A stretch of DNA of 6,969 nt, from NCBI GenBank assembly GCA_017397605.1, contig JAFQII010000004.1, positions 1 to 6,969 of the forward strand, read 5' to 3'. This DNA comes from Clostridia bacterium (GTDB taxonomy: Bacteria; Bacillota; Clostridia; Oscillospirales; CAG-382). Position numbers and translations under genes: made by a program. This document shows positions 1 through 4,957 of this stretch, piece by piece; position 1 is the stretch's first letter, and the number at the start of each line of letters is the position of its first letter. The notes below the pieces were generated by a model. The model was not told the origin of the DNA. It did not search any database and saw only the letters and a list, made by a program, of their open reading frames with translations.

Positions 1-816
1 CACATGAGAAAACAATTCCTCATACCCTTGCATCTGATGCAACTGCCCACGCACCTGCTCAAACAACGGCAAGGAACGAAGTTCCTCCAAAGCAAGCGCG
101 GCGCGCTCCCGTTGCTCAAAAAAGCTTTCGCTTTCCGCCGCGGTCGGATAGTTAAAATACACATAATCCTGATGCGGACAAAGGGTGTTTTGACCGACCA
201 GCTCGGGGACAAAGATTTCCTCGTCAATTTCGCCGCACATGGCGACATAACGGCTCCACTCCGTACCCTCCGCGTCGTAAGGCGGCGTTGCGGTCAAGGA
301 AATGATCTTGATCCCTTCGGGTAAAAGCGAGATGAATTTTTCGAGTGCTTTTTGCCACTCGTTTTTGAGATGATGCGCTTCGTCAAGGCAGATCGTTCCG
401 ATGCCAAAGGCTTTGATATCCGCAAGCAGATCCACATCGGAGCAGTCGGTGTCTTCTCCGTCCGAGACAGAGACTTTTTCGATTGCAGTATACAGTGCTT
501 GATAGGTAATGGAATTGACAAGTCTGATACAGTGCAAGTCGTCGGAAAACAGCCCGTCAAACGCATCCTTTTGCTCCAAAAACATCTCGCAAAAACGGTC
601 GCCCCACTGCCGACGGATTGAGGTCGTCGGAGAAAAAATGATGCACGGCTTGCCGATGCGTCGGATCAGTTCCAGTCCGAGAACGGTTTTGCCGCTTCCC
701 GGTGCGGCGACGATATTGATTTTGCCGTCGCGCAGATAGTTTTTTGCACGGTCCAGCACACGCTGTTGATAACTACGAAAGCTCCCCTTGAAATGTATGT
801 TTTCAAATCCGTTCAT
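1..816 (-). CDS. SF2 DEAD/DEAH-box helicase, N-terminal part (gene continues past the left edge)
   Basis: The reverse strand reads openly for 272 codons from ATG at 816 to the window edge with no stop, so the C-terminal part, including the second RecA-like domain, is missing. In order the protein shows a Q-motif-like YQQRVL (about 16-21), Walker A APGSGKT (38-44), a motif-Ia-like FSPTTSIRRQW (61-71), Walker B DEAH (145-148) and motif III TATPP (175-179). These mark RecA-like domain 1 of an ATP-dependent superfamily 2 nucleic-acid translocase. After motif III comes CPHQDYVYFNYP (213-224), a segment I recall from large clostridial helicases of this kind (from memory). An AGAGG box precedes the ATG by about 7 nt. 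The gene follows the membrane-protein gene by 20 bp and appears to be its operon partner, transcribed from the promoter at 1284-1312. Helicase assignment is firm; substrate and biological role (repair, defence, RNA) cannot be read from this half. Confidence 0.93.
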   Translation of the reverse strand, partial: MNGFENIHFKGSFRSYQQRVLDRAKNYLRDGKINIVAAPGSGKTVLGLELIRRIGKPCIIFSPTTSIRRQWGDRFCEMFLEQKDAFDGLFSDDLHCIRLVNSITYQALYTAIEKVSVSDGEDTDCSDVDLLADIKAFGIGTICLDEAHHLKNEWQKALEKFISLLPEGIKIISLTATPPYDAEGTEWSRYVAMCGEIDEEIFVPELVGQNTLCPHQDYVYFNYPTAAESESFFEQRERAALALEELRSLPLFEQVRGQLHQMQGYEELFSHV

Positions 817-836
817 GGTCTTTCCTCTTTTGCACA

Positions 837-1256
837 TTACTCGTCAGTTTTGCACGGTTTGTGCTTTTTCCACAGCATGTGCACAAGCTTGGCGATGCAG
901 GAAAAGATCACAAAAATTACTGCCGCAATGGGAGCAGCCACAAAAATATGGGTGACGTCTTCCCCAAAATCAATGCCCCATTCATACACAAGCAACAACA
1001 ATAGCGGACAAACCACATACCCCGTCACCAACTGCAGCACGGCAGGAACGAGCAACCGCTCGGTCAGCTTGTACGACAGAATTCCCCCAACTGCCGACAA
1101 GATGGGCAATGCGTAAATCAAATAGATAAGACTGTGCGCGCCATCGTACGTGTTGCCGTTTGCTTTGATCAGCGCCGTCGCGAAAAGCCCCGCGTAGATC
1201 AGCAAGGTGTACGCGCAGATCAACAGATGCCGCAAGGTTCGTTTTTGTGCTGTCAT
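837..1256 (-). CDS. Small four-helix integral membrane protein, unknown function
   Basis: This 139-residue protein has four hydrophobic segments, at about residues 9-30, 41-61, 68-91 and 101-125. The ends are basic (QKRTLRH at the N-terminus, WKKHK at the C-terminus) and the 62-67 loop carries K and R, so the positive-inside rule puts both ends in the cytoplasm. I see no signal-peptide cleavage site, catalytic motif or recognisable family signature. The start at 1256 is supported by an AAAGGGG box a few bases upstream and by a consensus promoter about 28 bp away. It is the first gene of a two-gene operon with the helicase. Pairing of a small membrane protein with a helicase could be functional or accidental; nothing in the sequence decides it. 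Confidence 0.85.
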   Translation of the reverse strand: MTAQKRTLRHLLICAYTLLIYAGLFATALIKANGNTYDGAHSLIYLIYALPILSAVGGILSYKLTERLLVPAVLQLVTGYVVCPLLLLLVYEWGIDFGEDVTHIFVAAPIAAVIFVIFSCIAKLVHMLWKKHKPCKTDE

Positions 1257-1283
1257 GGTAGCCCCTTTAAACCATTTTTGCTT

Positions 1284-1312
1284 ATTATAGCATAATCTTT
1301 TCTTGATGTCAA
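1284..1312 (-). promoter_or_regulatory. Consensus sigma-A promoter of the membrane protein/helicase operon
   Basis: On the minus strand, -35 TTGACA (1312-1307) and -10 TATAAT (1289-1284) are both perfect consensus and separated by exactly 17 bp. The expected transcription start is near 1277, giving a leader of about 20 nt before the ATG at 1256. Such a perfect promoter suggests strong, largely constitutive expression unless a repressor acts. No operator-like repeat is obvious around it. Confidence 0.92.
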
Positions 1313-1329
1313 TAAATGCCGCATACGTG

Positions 1330-1358
1330 AAAAAGCACTTCTTGCCGAAGTGCTTTTT
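1330..1358 (-). terminator. Bidirectional-looking intrinsic terminator after the XRE regulator gene
   Basis: A perfect 12-bp stem (AAAAAGCACTTC, 1330-1341, against 1347-1358) encloses a 5-nt loop, with five T's on the 3' side read on either strand. It lies 7 bp past the stop of the XRE gene on the minus strand, so its main job is to end that transcript before the next promoter at 1284-1312. Thirty bases (1331-1360) are identical to 3511-3540, where a second terminator follows deoD. Confidence 0.9.
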
Positions 1359-1364
1359 GACTAT

Positions 1365-2468
1365 TTACTGCCTGACGCTTTCGACCCACTCGACGGCGGC
1401 GCGGTAGCGCGGTGTTTGGCGTACGGAATCGAACCATGCCCAGCGCGGATCTGTCAGCAAATGGTGGATGAGCCTCATGTCACCAAAAGACAGATTTGCG
1501 ATCCCAAACAGCGTGTGTTTGTTTCCGCACAAGTCAAGAGCGTATGCCCAGTCCTTGCTGACCTTGAGATCGGAAAACAGCGCACCGCCGATGTCCAGCC
1601 ATTCATCCTGCAAGTCATGCGCATATTTGCACGCTTCGATCGCGCTTTCAAACTGCTCCCAGCCTTCCTCCGTCTCGCCGTTGCCAAACAGACAAGCCGC
1701 AAGGACGAGTTGTTTGTATGCGTAGAACGTTTTCCAGCCGTCGGGGACAGTTCCGTCTCCAAAGGAGCGGATAGTTTTGAGAACATCGCGCTGAAACGCC
1801 GTTTTTTTCTGCGCGCCGACCGAATCGGGACAGCGTCTGTCCAGTTGATCGGCAAAGGTTTCCAGCATTTCCATTCCCTGCTGAATTGCGATCATTCCGT
1901 CATCCTGTTGTTGCATGGCGCGCGCAATCAGGCAATACCGCCTGCTGAATCCCGTGTACGGCGCCATCGCAAGCCAGCCGTCCAGCTCCTTCTCGTCGCA
2001 CATCGTCGCCATCTGCTGAATGGTCGCATTGCGGTAGCGCGTTTCCAGCAAACGATCGACATATTTTTGCAGCATCGGCAGATGTTCATTGGCTTTTTCG
2101 TTGTCGCCTACTGCATAATCCTTGACGGCGCAAACCAATTGATAGGCATAGTAATCGTCTGCGGGGTATTTGCGGCAGTATTCCTTGCAAAAATCAATGC
2201 GTTCCGTGCCGTCCAATGTGTACAGCGTCTCACAAAAAATATCGTAATCCTTTTCTTTGGACGGAACATCATTGGACAGCAGATGATCGACCGTAACGCC
2301 AAAATAATTTGCAATCGACGGCAACAATTCAAGGTCGGGATAGCAGATGCTCAATTCCCAGCGAGAGACAGACTGGCTCGAAACGCCCAGCGTCTCCGCG
2401 ATTTTCTCCTGCGTGACGCCTTGTTCTTTGCGCAATTGTTTAAAATTCTCGGCAAAAATCAAAAGCAT
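1365..2468 (-). CDS. XRE-family helix-turn-helix regulator with large helical C-terminal domain
   Basis: This 367-residue protein begins with a classic Cro/C1-type HTH. FAENFKQLRKEQGVTQEKIAETLGVSSQSVSRWE (about 5-38) gives the Q-E-x-IA-x-x-LGVS-x-x-SVSRWE signature, followed by YPDLELLPSIANYFGVTVDHLL (43-64). The remaining roughly 300 residues are helical, rich in W, C, Y and acidic residues, and resemble the tetratricopeptide-like C-terminal regions common in Clostridia regulators of this layout (from memory of the family); no ligand motif is visible. The start is set at 2468, because GAGGAAGG stands 7 nt upstream. An in-frame ATG at 2534 lies upstream of the -10 box and cannot be used from the identified promoter. 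The gene has its own promoter and ends at a hairpin terminator. It likely acts as a DNA-binding regulator; its targets are unknown and autoregulation is possible. Confidence 0.9.
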   Translation of the reverse strand: MLLIFAENFKQLRKEQGVTQEKIAETLGVSSQSVSRWELSICYPDLELLPSIANYFGVTVDHLLSNDVPSKEKDYDIFCETLYTLDGTERIDFCKEYCRKYPADDYYAYQLVCAVKDYAVGDNEKANEHLPMLQKYVDRLLETRYRNATIQQMATMCDEKELDGWLAMAPYTGFSRRYCLIARAMQQQDDGMIAIQQGMEMLETFADQLDRRCPDSVGAQKKTAFQRDVLKTIRSFGDGTVPDGWKTFYAYKQLVLAACLFGNGETEEGWEQFESAIEACKYAHDLQDEWLDIGGALFSDLKVSKDWAYALDLCGNKHTLFGIANLSFGDMRLIHHLLTDPRWAWFDSVRQTPRYRAAVEWVESVRQ

Positions 2469-2475
2469 AAAAATA

Positions 2476-2483
2476 CCTTCCTC
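2476..2483 (-). promoter_or_regulatory. Ribosome binding site fixing the XRE start
   Basis: GAGGAAGG on the minus strand lies 7 nt before the ATG at 2468. It favours this start over the in-frame ATG at 2534, which would add 22 residues not typical of the HTH family. Confidence 0.85.
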
Positions 2484-2514
2484 AAAAAATATTGAAGCGG
2501 CCACTTCTGAACAT

Positions 2515-2543
2515 AGTATATCACGCAAAACCATGTATTACAA
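2515..2543 (-). promoter_or_regulatory. Sigma-A promoter of the XRE regulator gene
   Basis: On the minus strand, -35 TTGTAA (2543-2538) and -10 TATACT (2520-2515) are separated by 17 bp, with the transcription start expected near 2508 and a leader of about 40 nt. The -35 box is a partial match, so the promoter may be moderate or regulated. Two copies of CGTGATAT touch the -35 and -10 boxes and could be an operator. A second, weaker pairing (TTGACA at 2571-2566 with TGATAT at 2548-2543) is also present upstream. Confidence 0.75.
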
Positions 2544-2550
2544 TATCACG
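2518..2550 (-). repeat. Two direct copies of CGTGATAT across the XRE promoter
   Basis: CGTGATAT occurs at 2550-2543 and again at 2525-2518 on the minus strand, 25 bp apart start to start. The first abuts the -35 box and the second overlaps the -10 box. This placement suits a repressor site, perhaps for autoregulation by the XRE protein. Eight-base matches are short and could be chance. Confidence 0.35.
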
Positions 2551-2592
2551 TTTAGAGAGAGTCGCTGTCAAAATTGGTGAATTGACATCGGA

Positions 2593-3402
2593 TTACTTTT
2601 TAACCTGTTTTCGATAATTATAAATGATACCGCCTTCGATACTTTCGTGGCAAAACCACTCAAAGCCGCGTGCAGTCAGTTCTTTGTCGGGAGAAGTCCG
2701 TCGAAACTCGTCATCACCGTTGCAAATGACAAGCCATCCGTCCGGCTTTGTAATTCGTTCCATTTCGACTATTTCTTCTTGATAGGCATCGCCCACCACA
2801 TGACCGCTGAGCACGACATCAAAAGTATCGTTTTCGTATGGAAGGCTCAACACCTCGCCGTCCAGAACCTTGACATTTTTGATCGACTCGCGTTTGATCT
2901 TATCCCTCATATATTCCCGAAGCTGATCACACGGCTCGCTTGCGTAAACGCGCTTTGCTTTCGTTGCTGCGGCAAACGCCAATCTACCCGTTCCCGCACC
3001 GACATCCAATACAATTTTATCTTGCAGGTCAACAAGCTCGTGCAAATATTTGGCATCCCAATTGCGAATATAGTTGACTTGTTCCATAACTTCGGGGTAT
3101 GCATAAACAACAAAAGTCTCATGTGTCTGCAAAATCTTTGTTTCTGCTTTGCGCATTTCATCGTCCATCCAAGCCTTGTTCGGTATTCTGCATACTTGAT
3201 CCAGGAACGTACTGCATTCGGGCGCTTTGCGGCGGCAAAATGCATCTATATAGGGATATTTATAAAGCGCTTTTGCCATATCCGAAACATAGTCCCCGTC
3301 GTAGTAGTCGCAATCCGTAAAAATCCAGCGCAGTGCCCAACGGTCAAACAGCAAAAAACAGTCCATAGAATATCGACTTGCGTCAATCCAACGATAATAC
3401 AT
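2593..3402 (-). CDS. Class I SAM-dependent methyltransferase with an extra N-terminal domain
   Basis: This 269-residue protein has a Rossmann-type methyltransferase fold from about residue 105 onward. Motif I is VLDVGAGTGR (131-140), the ribose-binding acidic residue is E156 in YASEP, motif II/III is FDVVLSGHVVGD (194-205), and the following strand is GWLVICNGDDEF (222-233), as in Methyltransf_11-type enzymes. The first 100 residues are not part of that core: they are rich in Trp, Tyr, Cys and charged residues (for example FCRRKAPEC, 55-63) and may recognise the substrate, which I cannot name. There is no signal peptide, so it should be cytoplasmic. The start at 3402 has an AGAGG box 7 nt upstream; a longer frame from 3462 begins inside the promoter spacer and is not usable. 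The gene has its own promoter preceded by a motif shared with the GNAT gene. No clear terminator follows, so reading into the XRE gene is possible. Confidence 0.9.
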   Translation of the reverse strand: MYYRWIDASRYSMDCFLLFDRWALRWIFTDCDYYDGDYVSDMAKALYKYPYIDAFCRRKAPECSTFLDQVCRIPNKAWMDDEMRKAETKILQTHETFVVYAYPEVMEQVNYIRNWDAKYLHELVDLQDKIVLDVGAGTGRLAFAAATKAKRVYASEPCDQLREYMRDKIKRESIKNVKVLDGEVLSLPYENDTFDVVLSGHVVGDAYQEEIVEMERITKPDGWLVICNGDDEFRRTSPDKELTARGFEWFCHESIEGGIIYNYRKQVKK

Positions 3403-3409
3403 GTTCTTA

Positions 3410-3414
3410 CCTCT
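3410..3414 (-). promoter_or_regulatory. Ribosome binding site fixing the methyltransferase start
   Basis: AGAGG on the minus strand lies 7 nt before the ATG at 3402. The alternative upstream ATG at 3462 sits between the -35 and -10 boxes and would not be in the transcript. Confidence 0.85.
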
Positions 3415-3440
3415 CGTTTTGTACCAAATATCATAACGCC

Positions 3441-3469
3441 AGTATAGCACGCTTTTTCTCATCGGTCAA
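3441..3469 (-). promoter_or_regulatory. Sigma-A promoter of the methyltransferase gene
   Basis: On the minus strand, -35 TTGACC (3469-3464) and -10 TATACT (3446-3441) are separated by exactly 17 bp, with transcription expected to start near 3434. The box pattern (GATTGAC, 17-bp spacer, TATACTGG) closely parallels the GNAT promoter at 4902-4930. An inverted repeat with the shared 16-base motif lies just upstream. Confidence 0.88.
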
Positions 3470-3476
3470 TCGGGAC

Positions 3477-3506
3477 CAACCAAGTGTATATATACCGTTG
3501 GTTGAA
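3477..3506 (-). promoter_or_regulatory. Inverted repeat upstream of the methyltransferase promoter, copy A of a shared motif
   Basis: Seven-base arms CAACCAA (3477-3483) and TTGGTTG (3498-3504) flank, symmetrically, the ten-base palindrome GTATATATAC (3486-3495). Read on the minus strand, 3506-3491 is TTCAACCAACGGTATA, identical over 16 bases to 4875-4890 upstream of the GNAT promoter. The motif ends 21 bp before the -35 box. Its place and symmetry suggest a binding site for a transcription factor, probably an activator centred near -63, but the protein is unknown. It could also be a dispersed intergenic repeat. Confidence 0.55.
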
Positions 3507-3510
3507 AAGC

Positions 3511-3538
3511 AAAAGCACTTCTTGCCGAAGTGCTTTTT
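3511..3538 (-). terminator. Intrinsic terminator downstream of deoD
   Basis: A perfect 11-bp stem (3511-3521 with 3527-3537) has a 5-nt loop; the minus strand ends in TTTTGCTTTT and the plus strand in TTTTT. It lies about 57 bp past the deoD stop and before the methyltransferase promoter, so it isolates the two units. Bases 3511-3540 are identical to 1331-1360. Confidence 0.87.
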
Positions 3539-3594
3539 GAATCTTATTTCTTTTGCATGCCTTTGCACATGGCGCGGCGACAAAAGCATTTTGA

Positions 3595-4305
3595 TCAATC
3601 CAATTTGAGCGCGGTTTCCAGCGCGAGAGTGATCATTTTGTCAAGCGAATTCTGCCGTTCTTGGACGCTGATCTCGTCGCCCGTGAGCAAATGGTTGGAA
3701 ACGGTGCAAATCACAAGCGCGTGCTTGCCTGCGCGCGCCGCGTTCATATAAAGCGCCGCGCCCTCCATTTCGACCGCCATAACGCCCATGCTTGCCCAGC
3801 GCTCGTTGACTTCGTCCCCGCTGTAAAACACATCGGTAGACAACAAATTGCCCACGCGGGGCGCAATGCCCATTTCTTTTGCACTCTCGGCGCAAGCGTT
3901 CAGCATCTTGTAGCTGCAAAGCGGCGCATACGTGCCGGGGAGCGCAAAGCTTGCGGCATAATTGGAGTCGGTGGAGCACCCCATTCCGACCACAACGTCG
4001 CGCACCTTGATTTCTTTGTCCAATGCGCCCGCCGTGCCGACGCGGATGATATGGTCAACACCAAAGAAATTGAACAGTTCGTAGGAATAAATGCCCATCG
4101 ACGGCATACCCATTCCGCTTGCCATAACCGAAACGCGCTTGCCCTTGTAAAATCCCGTATAGCCCCCGATACCTCTGATATTGTTGACAAGCGTTGCGTC
4201 TGTCAGATATTTTTCCGCGATCATTTTGGCGCGGAGCGGGTCGCCCGGCATAAGCACGGTAGATGCAAAATCTGCGGGCGTTCCGTTGATATGTGCAGTT
4301 GCCAT
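3595..4305 (-). CDS. deoD: Purine nucleoside phosphorylase, hexameric DeoD type
   Basis: The 236-residue protein matches DeoD (E. coli 239 residues) end to end. It catalyses reversible phosphorolysis of purine (deoxy)nucleosides to base plus (deoxy)ribose-1-phosphate in the cytoplasm, for salvage and nucleoside breakdown. Visible landmarks: ATAHING with the family His5; MPGDPLRAK (19-27) with phosphate-binding Gly21 and Arg25; Arg44; IIRVGTAGA (86-94) with Arg88 and Thr91, where E. coli has Ser; and VEMEGAALY (178-186) with Met180/Glu181, which bind the sugar. The loop TVSNH (201-205) has Asn204 where E. coli, as I recall, has the catalytic Asp204 that protonates the purine; the codon reads AAC. 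This may narrow specificity toward 6-oxopurines. A GAGG box precedes the ATG and an individual promoter lies at 4339-4367. No phosphopentomutase or cytidine deaminase gene is adjacent. Confidence 0.96.
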   Translation of the reverse strand: MATAHINGTPADFASTVLMPGDPLRAKMIAEKYLTDATLVNNIRGIGGYTGFYKGKRVSVMASGMGMPSMGIYSYELFNFFGVDHIIRVGTAGALDKEIKVRDVVVGMGCSTDSNYAASFALPGTYAPLCSYKMLNACAESAKEMGIAPRVGNLLSTDVFYSGDEVNERWASMGVMAVEMEGAALYMNAARAGKHALVICTVSNHLLTGDEISVQERQNSLDKMITLALETALKLD

Positions 4306-4338
4306 ATGTTGTTACCTCGATGTTTTTCTTGTGGGGAT

Positions 4339-4367
4339 ATTATAACATAGTTTTCGACAGTTTGCAA
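4339..4367 (-). promoter_or_regulatory. Sigma-A promoter of deoD with extended -10
   Basis: On the minus strand, -35 TTGCAA (4367-4362) lies 17 bp from a perfect -10 TATAAT (4344-4339) that is preceded by TGT, an extended -10. The start is expected near 4332, leaving a leader of about 27 nt. That is too short for a purine riboswitch. Confidence 0.85.
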
Positions 4368-4417
4368 GTTTTAATCATTTCAAAGCATCCGAATCAGATC
4401 TTATTCAAAAGTTCGAT

Positions 4418-4810
4418 TCAACCATTTTTTCGTTGAAACATAAAGCGCCCGCGGAGACTCACAAACGGAAAATAGCCTCTCCCGTATTTTTTTCGAAAAA
4501 GTTTCAATTCTCTGCGAAACGAACGGAGCGTTCTTTTTTGCATACCAAGTTCGGGGATATTGTGAATCGCATCCGTGTAATCAAACACTTTTTGTGCATC
4601 GCCTTCGGCAATGATCGCAAAAAGCTGATCGATACAATACAGCAAAATGTCCCTCCCTTGCACTTCGTCGCAATCTGCAAGCTCGTTTCGCGCTTGCTTG
4701 ATCAATGCAAGTGCATTGTCTACTTTTTCTTGATCACGATCTTTCAACCCGTGTTGATACCGTATGATCACAAAATAATACCGTAATTGTTCAAAAAAAG
4801 AATCATTCAT
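4418..4810 (-). CDS. Uncharacterised 130-residue helical protein
   Basis: I do not recognise a named family. The protein begins MNDSFFEQLRYYFVIIRYQ and is predicted to be mostly helical, with charged heptad-like stretches at about residues 20-45 and 50-80. A segment KVFDYTDAIHNIPEL (about 74-88) is followed by a strongly basic tail (KRTLRSFRRELKLFRKKYGRGYF, then further Arg and Lys). The Ile-Pro-Glu turn followed by a basic KKYG segment resembles small hypothetical proteins I recall from Clostridia, but I cannot give a function. It has no signal peptide or clear membrane helix, so it is likely cytoplasmic, and the basic tail could bind nucleic acid or a membrane surface. The start is the ATG at 4810, with AAGGAG 8 nt upstream. 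I see neither a convincing promoter upstream nor a terminator downstream. Confidence 0.8.
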   Translation of the reverse strand: MNDSFFEQLRYYFVIIRYQHGLKDRDQEKVDNALALIKQARNELADCDEVQGRDILLYCIDQLFAIIAEGDAQKVFDYTDAIHNIPELGMQKRTLRSFRRELKLFRKKYGRGYFPFVSLRGRFMFQRKNG

Positions 4811-4818
4811 TTCACACA

Positions 4819-4824
4819 CTCCTT
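4819..4824 (-). promoter_or_regulatory. Ribosome binding site fixing the start of the 130-residue protein
   Basis: AAGGAG (4824-4819 on the minus strand) lies 8 nt before the ATG at 4810. The in-frame GTG at 4819-4817 shares its first base with this box, so it cannot be the start. Confidence 0.85.
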
Positions 4825-4839
4825 TTTGAGACGTATGTC

Positions 4840-4850
4840 GTCAACTTGAC
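4840..4850. repeat. Short palindrome GTCAACTTGAC in the divergent intergenic region
   Basis: Five-base perfect arms (GTCAA and TTGAC) surround one central base. It lies 29 bp upstream of the minus-strand start at 4810 and 51 bp before the plus-strand GNAT -35 box, in a position where an operator for the minus-strand gene could sit. It is short enough to be chance. Confidence 0.25.
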
Positions 4851-4874
4851 ACATCTCTTGTTGATTCTGCCGCA

Positions 4875-4899
4875 TTCAACCAACGGTATACCCTGTTGG
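4875..4899 (+). promoter_or_regulatory. Copy B of the shared upstream motif, before the GNAT promoter
   Basis: TTCAACCAACGGTATA (4875-4890) is identical over 16 bases to the reverse complement of 3491-3506. It contains the eight-base palindrome GGTATACC (4885-4892), flanked by CCAAC and GTTGG, so this copy also has dyad symmetry, though less regular than copy A. It ends 11 bp before the -35 box at 4902, against 21 bp in copy A: same orientation, one helical turn closer. The motif centre is near -53. The regulator is unknown. Confidence 0.55.
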
Positions 4900-4901
4900 G
4901 A

Positions 4902-4930
4902 TTGACTTTTGAAGTCTGCCAAACTATACT
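4902..4930 (+). promoter_or_regulatory. Sigma-A promoter of the GNAT gene
   Basis: -35 TTGACT (4902-4907) and -10 TATACT (4925-4930) are separated by 17 bp, with the start expected near 4937. A small inverted repeat, GACTT-TTG-AAGTC (4904-4916), overlaps the -35 box and spacer and could be a repressor or activator site in addition to the upstream motif. Confidence 0.88.
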
Positions 4931-4947
4931 GGTGACACTACAAAAAT

Positions 4948-4951
4948 GAGG
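4948..4951 (+). promoter_or_regulatory. Ribosome binding site fixing the GNAT start
   Basis: GAGG lies 6 nt before the ATG at 4958. The in-frame ATG at 4946 overlaps the region just before this box, has no Shine-Dalgarno sequence of its own and would leave a leader of only about 9 nt. Confidence 0.8.
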
Positions 4952-4957
4952 TATCGC

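Noticed and set aside
1350..2495. A 381-residue open frame on the plus strand opposite the XRE gene
   Set aside because: It is antisense to a protein with a clear HTH signature, has no ribosome binding site, and its translation has no recognisable domain. It reflects the codon bias of the minus-strand gene.
2543..2571. TTGACA with TGATAT as the main XRE promoter
   Set aside because: The -35 is perfect and the spacer is 17 bp, but the -10 matches only 3 of 6. The pair at 2515-2543 has a much better -10, so this is at most a secondary promoter.
2647..3447. A 266-residue plus-strand frame opposite the methyltransferase
   Set aside because: The minus strand carries intact SAM-binding motifs, a promoter and a ribosome binding site. 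The plus frame has none of these and its translation has no recognisable domain.
4306..4340. Possible purine riboswitch in front of deoD
   Set aside because: The leader from the predicted start near 4332 is only about 27 nt and contains no paired elements of a riboswitch.
3661..4350. A 229-residue plus-strand frame opposite deoD
   Set aside because: deoD is unambiguous; the His/Arg-rich translation of the opposite strand is a shadow.
4391..4406. Near-palindrome GAATCAGATCTTATTC as a terminator for the 130-residue gene
   Set aside because: It has no loop and no T-tract, and has one mismatched pair. It may be chance and cannot be called a terminator.
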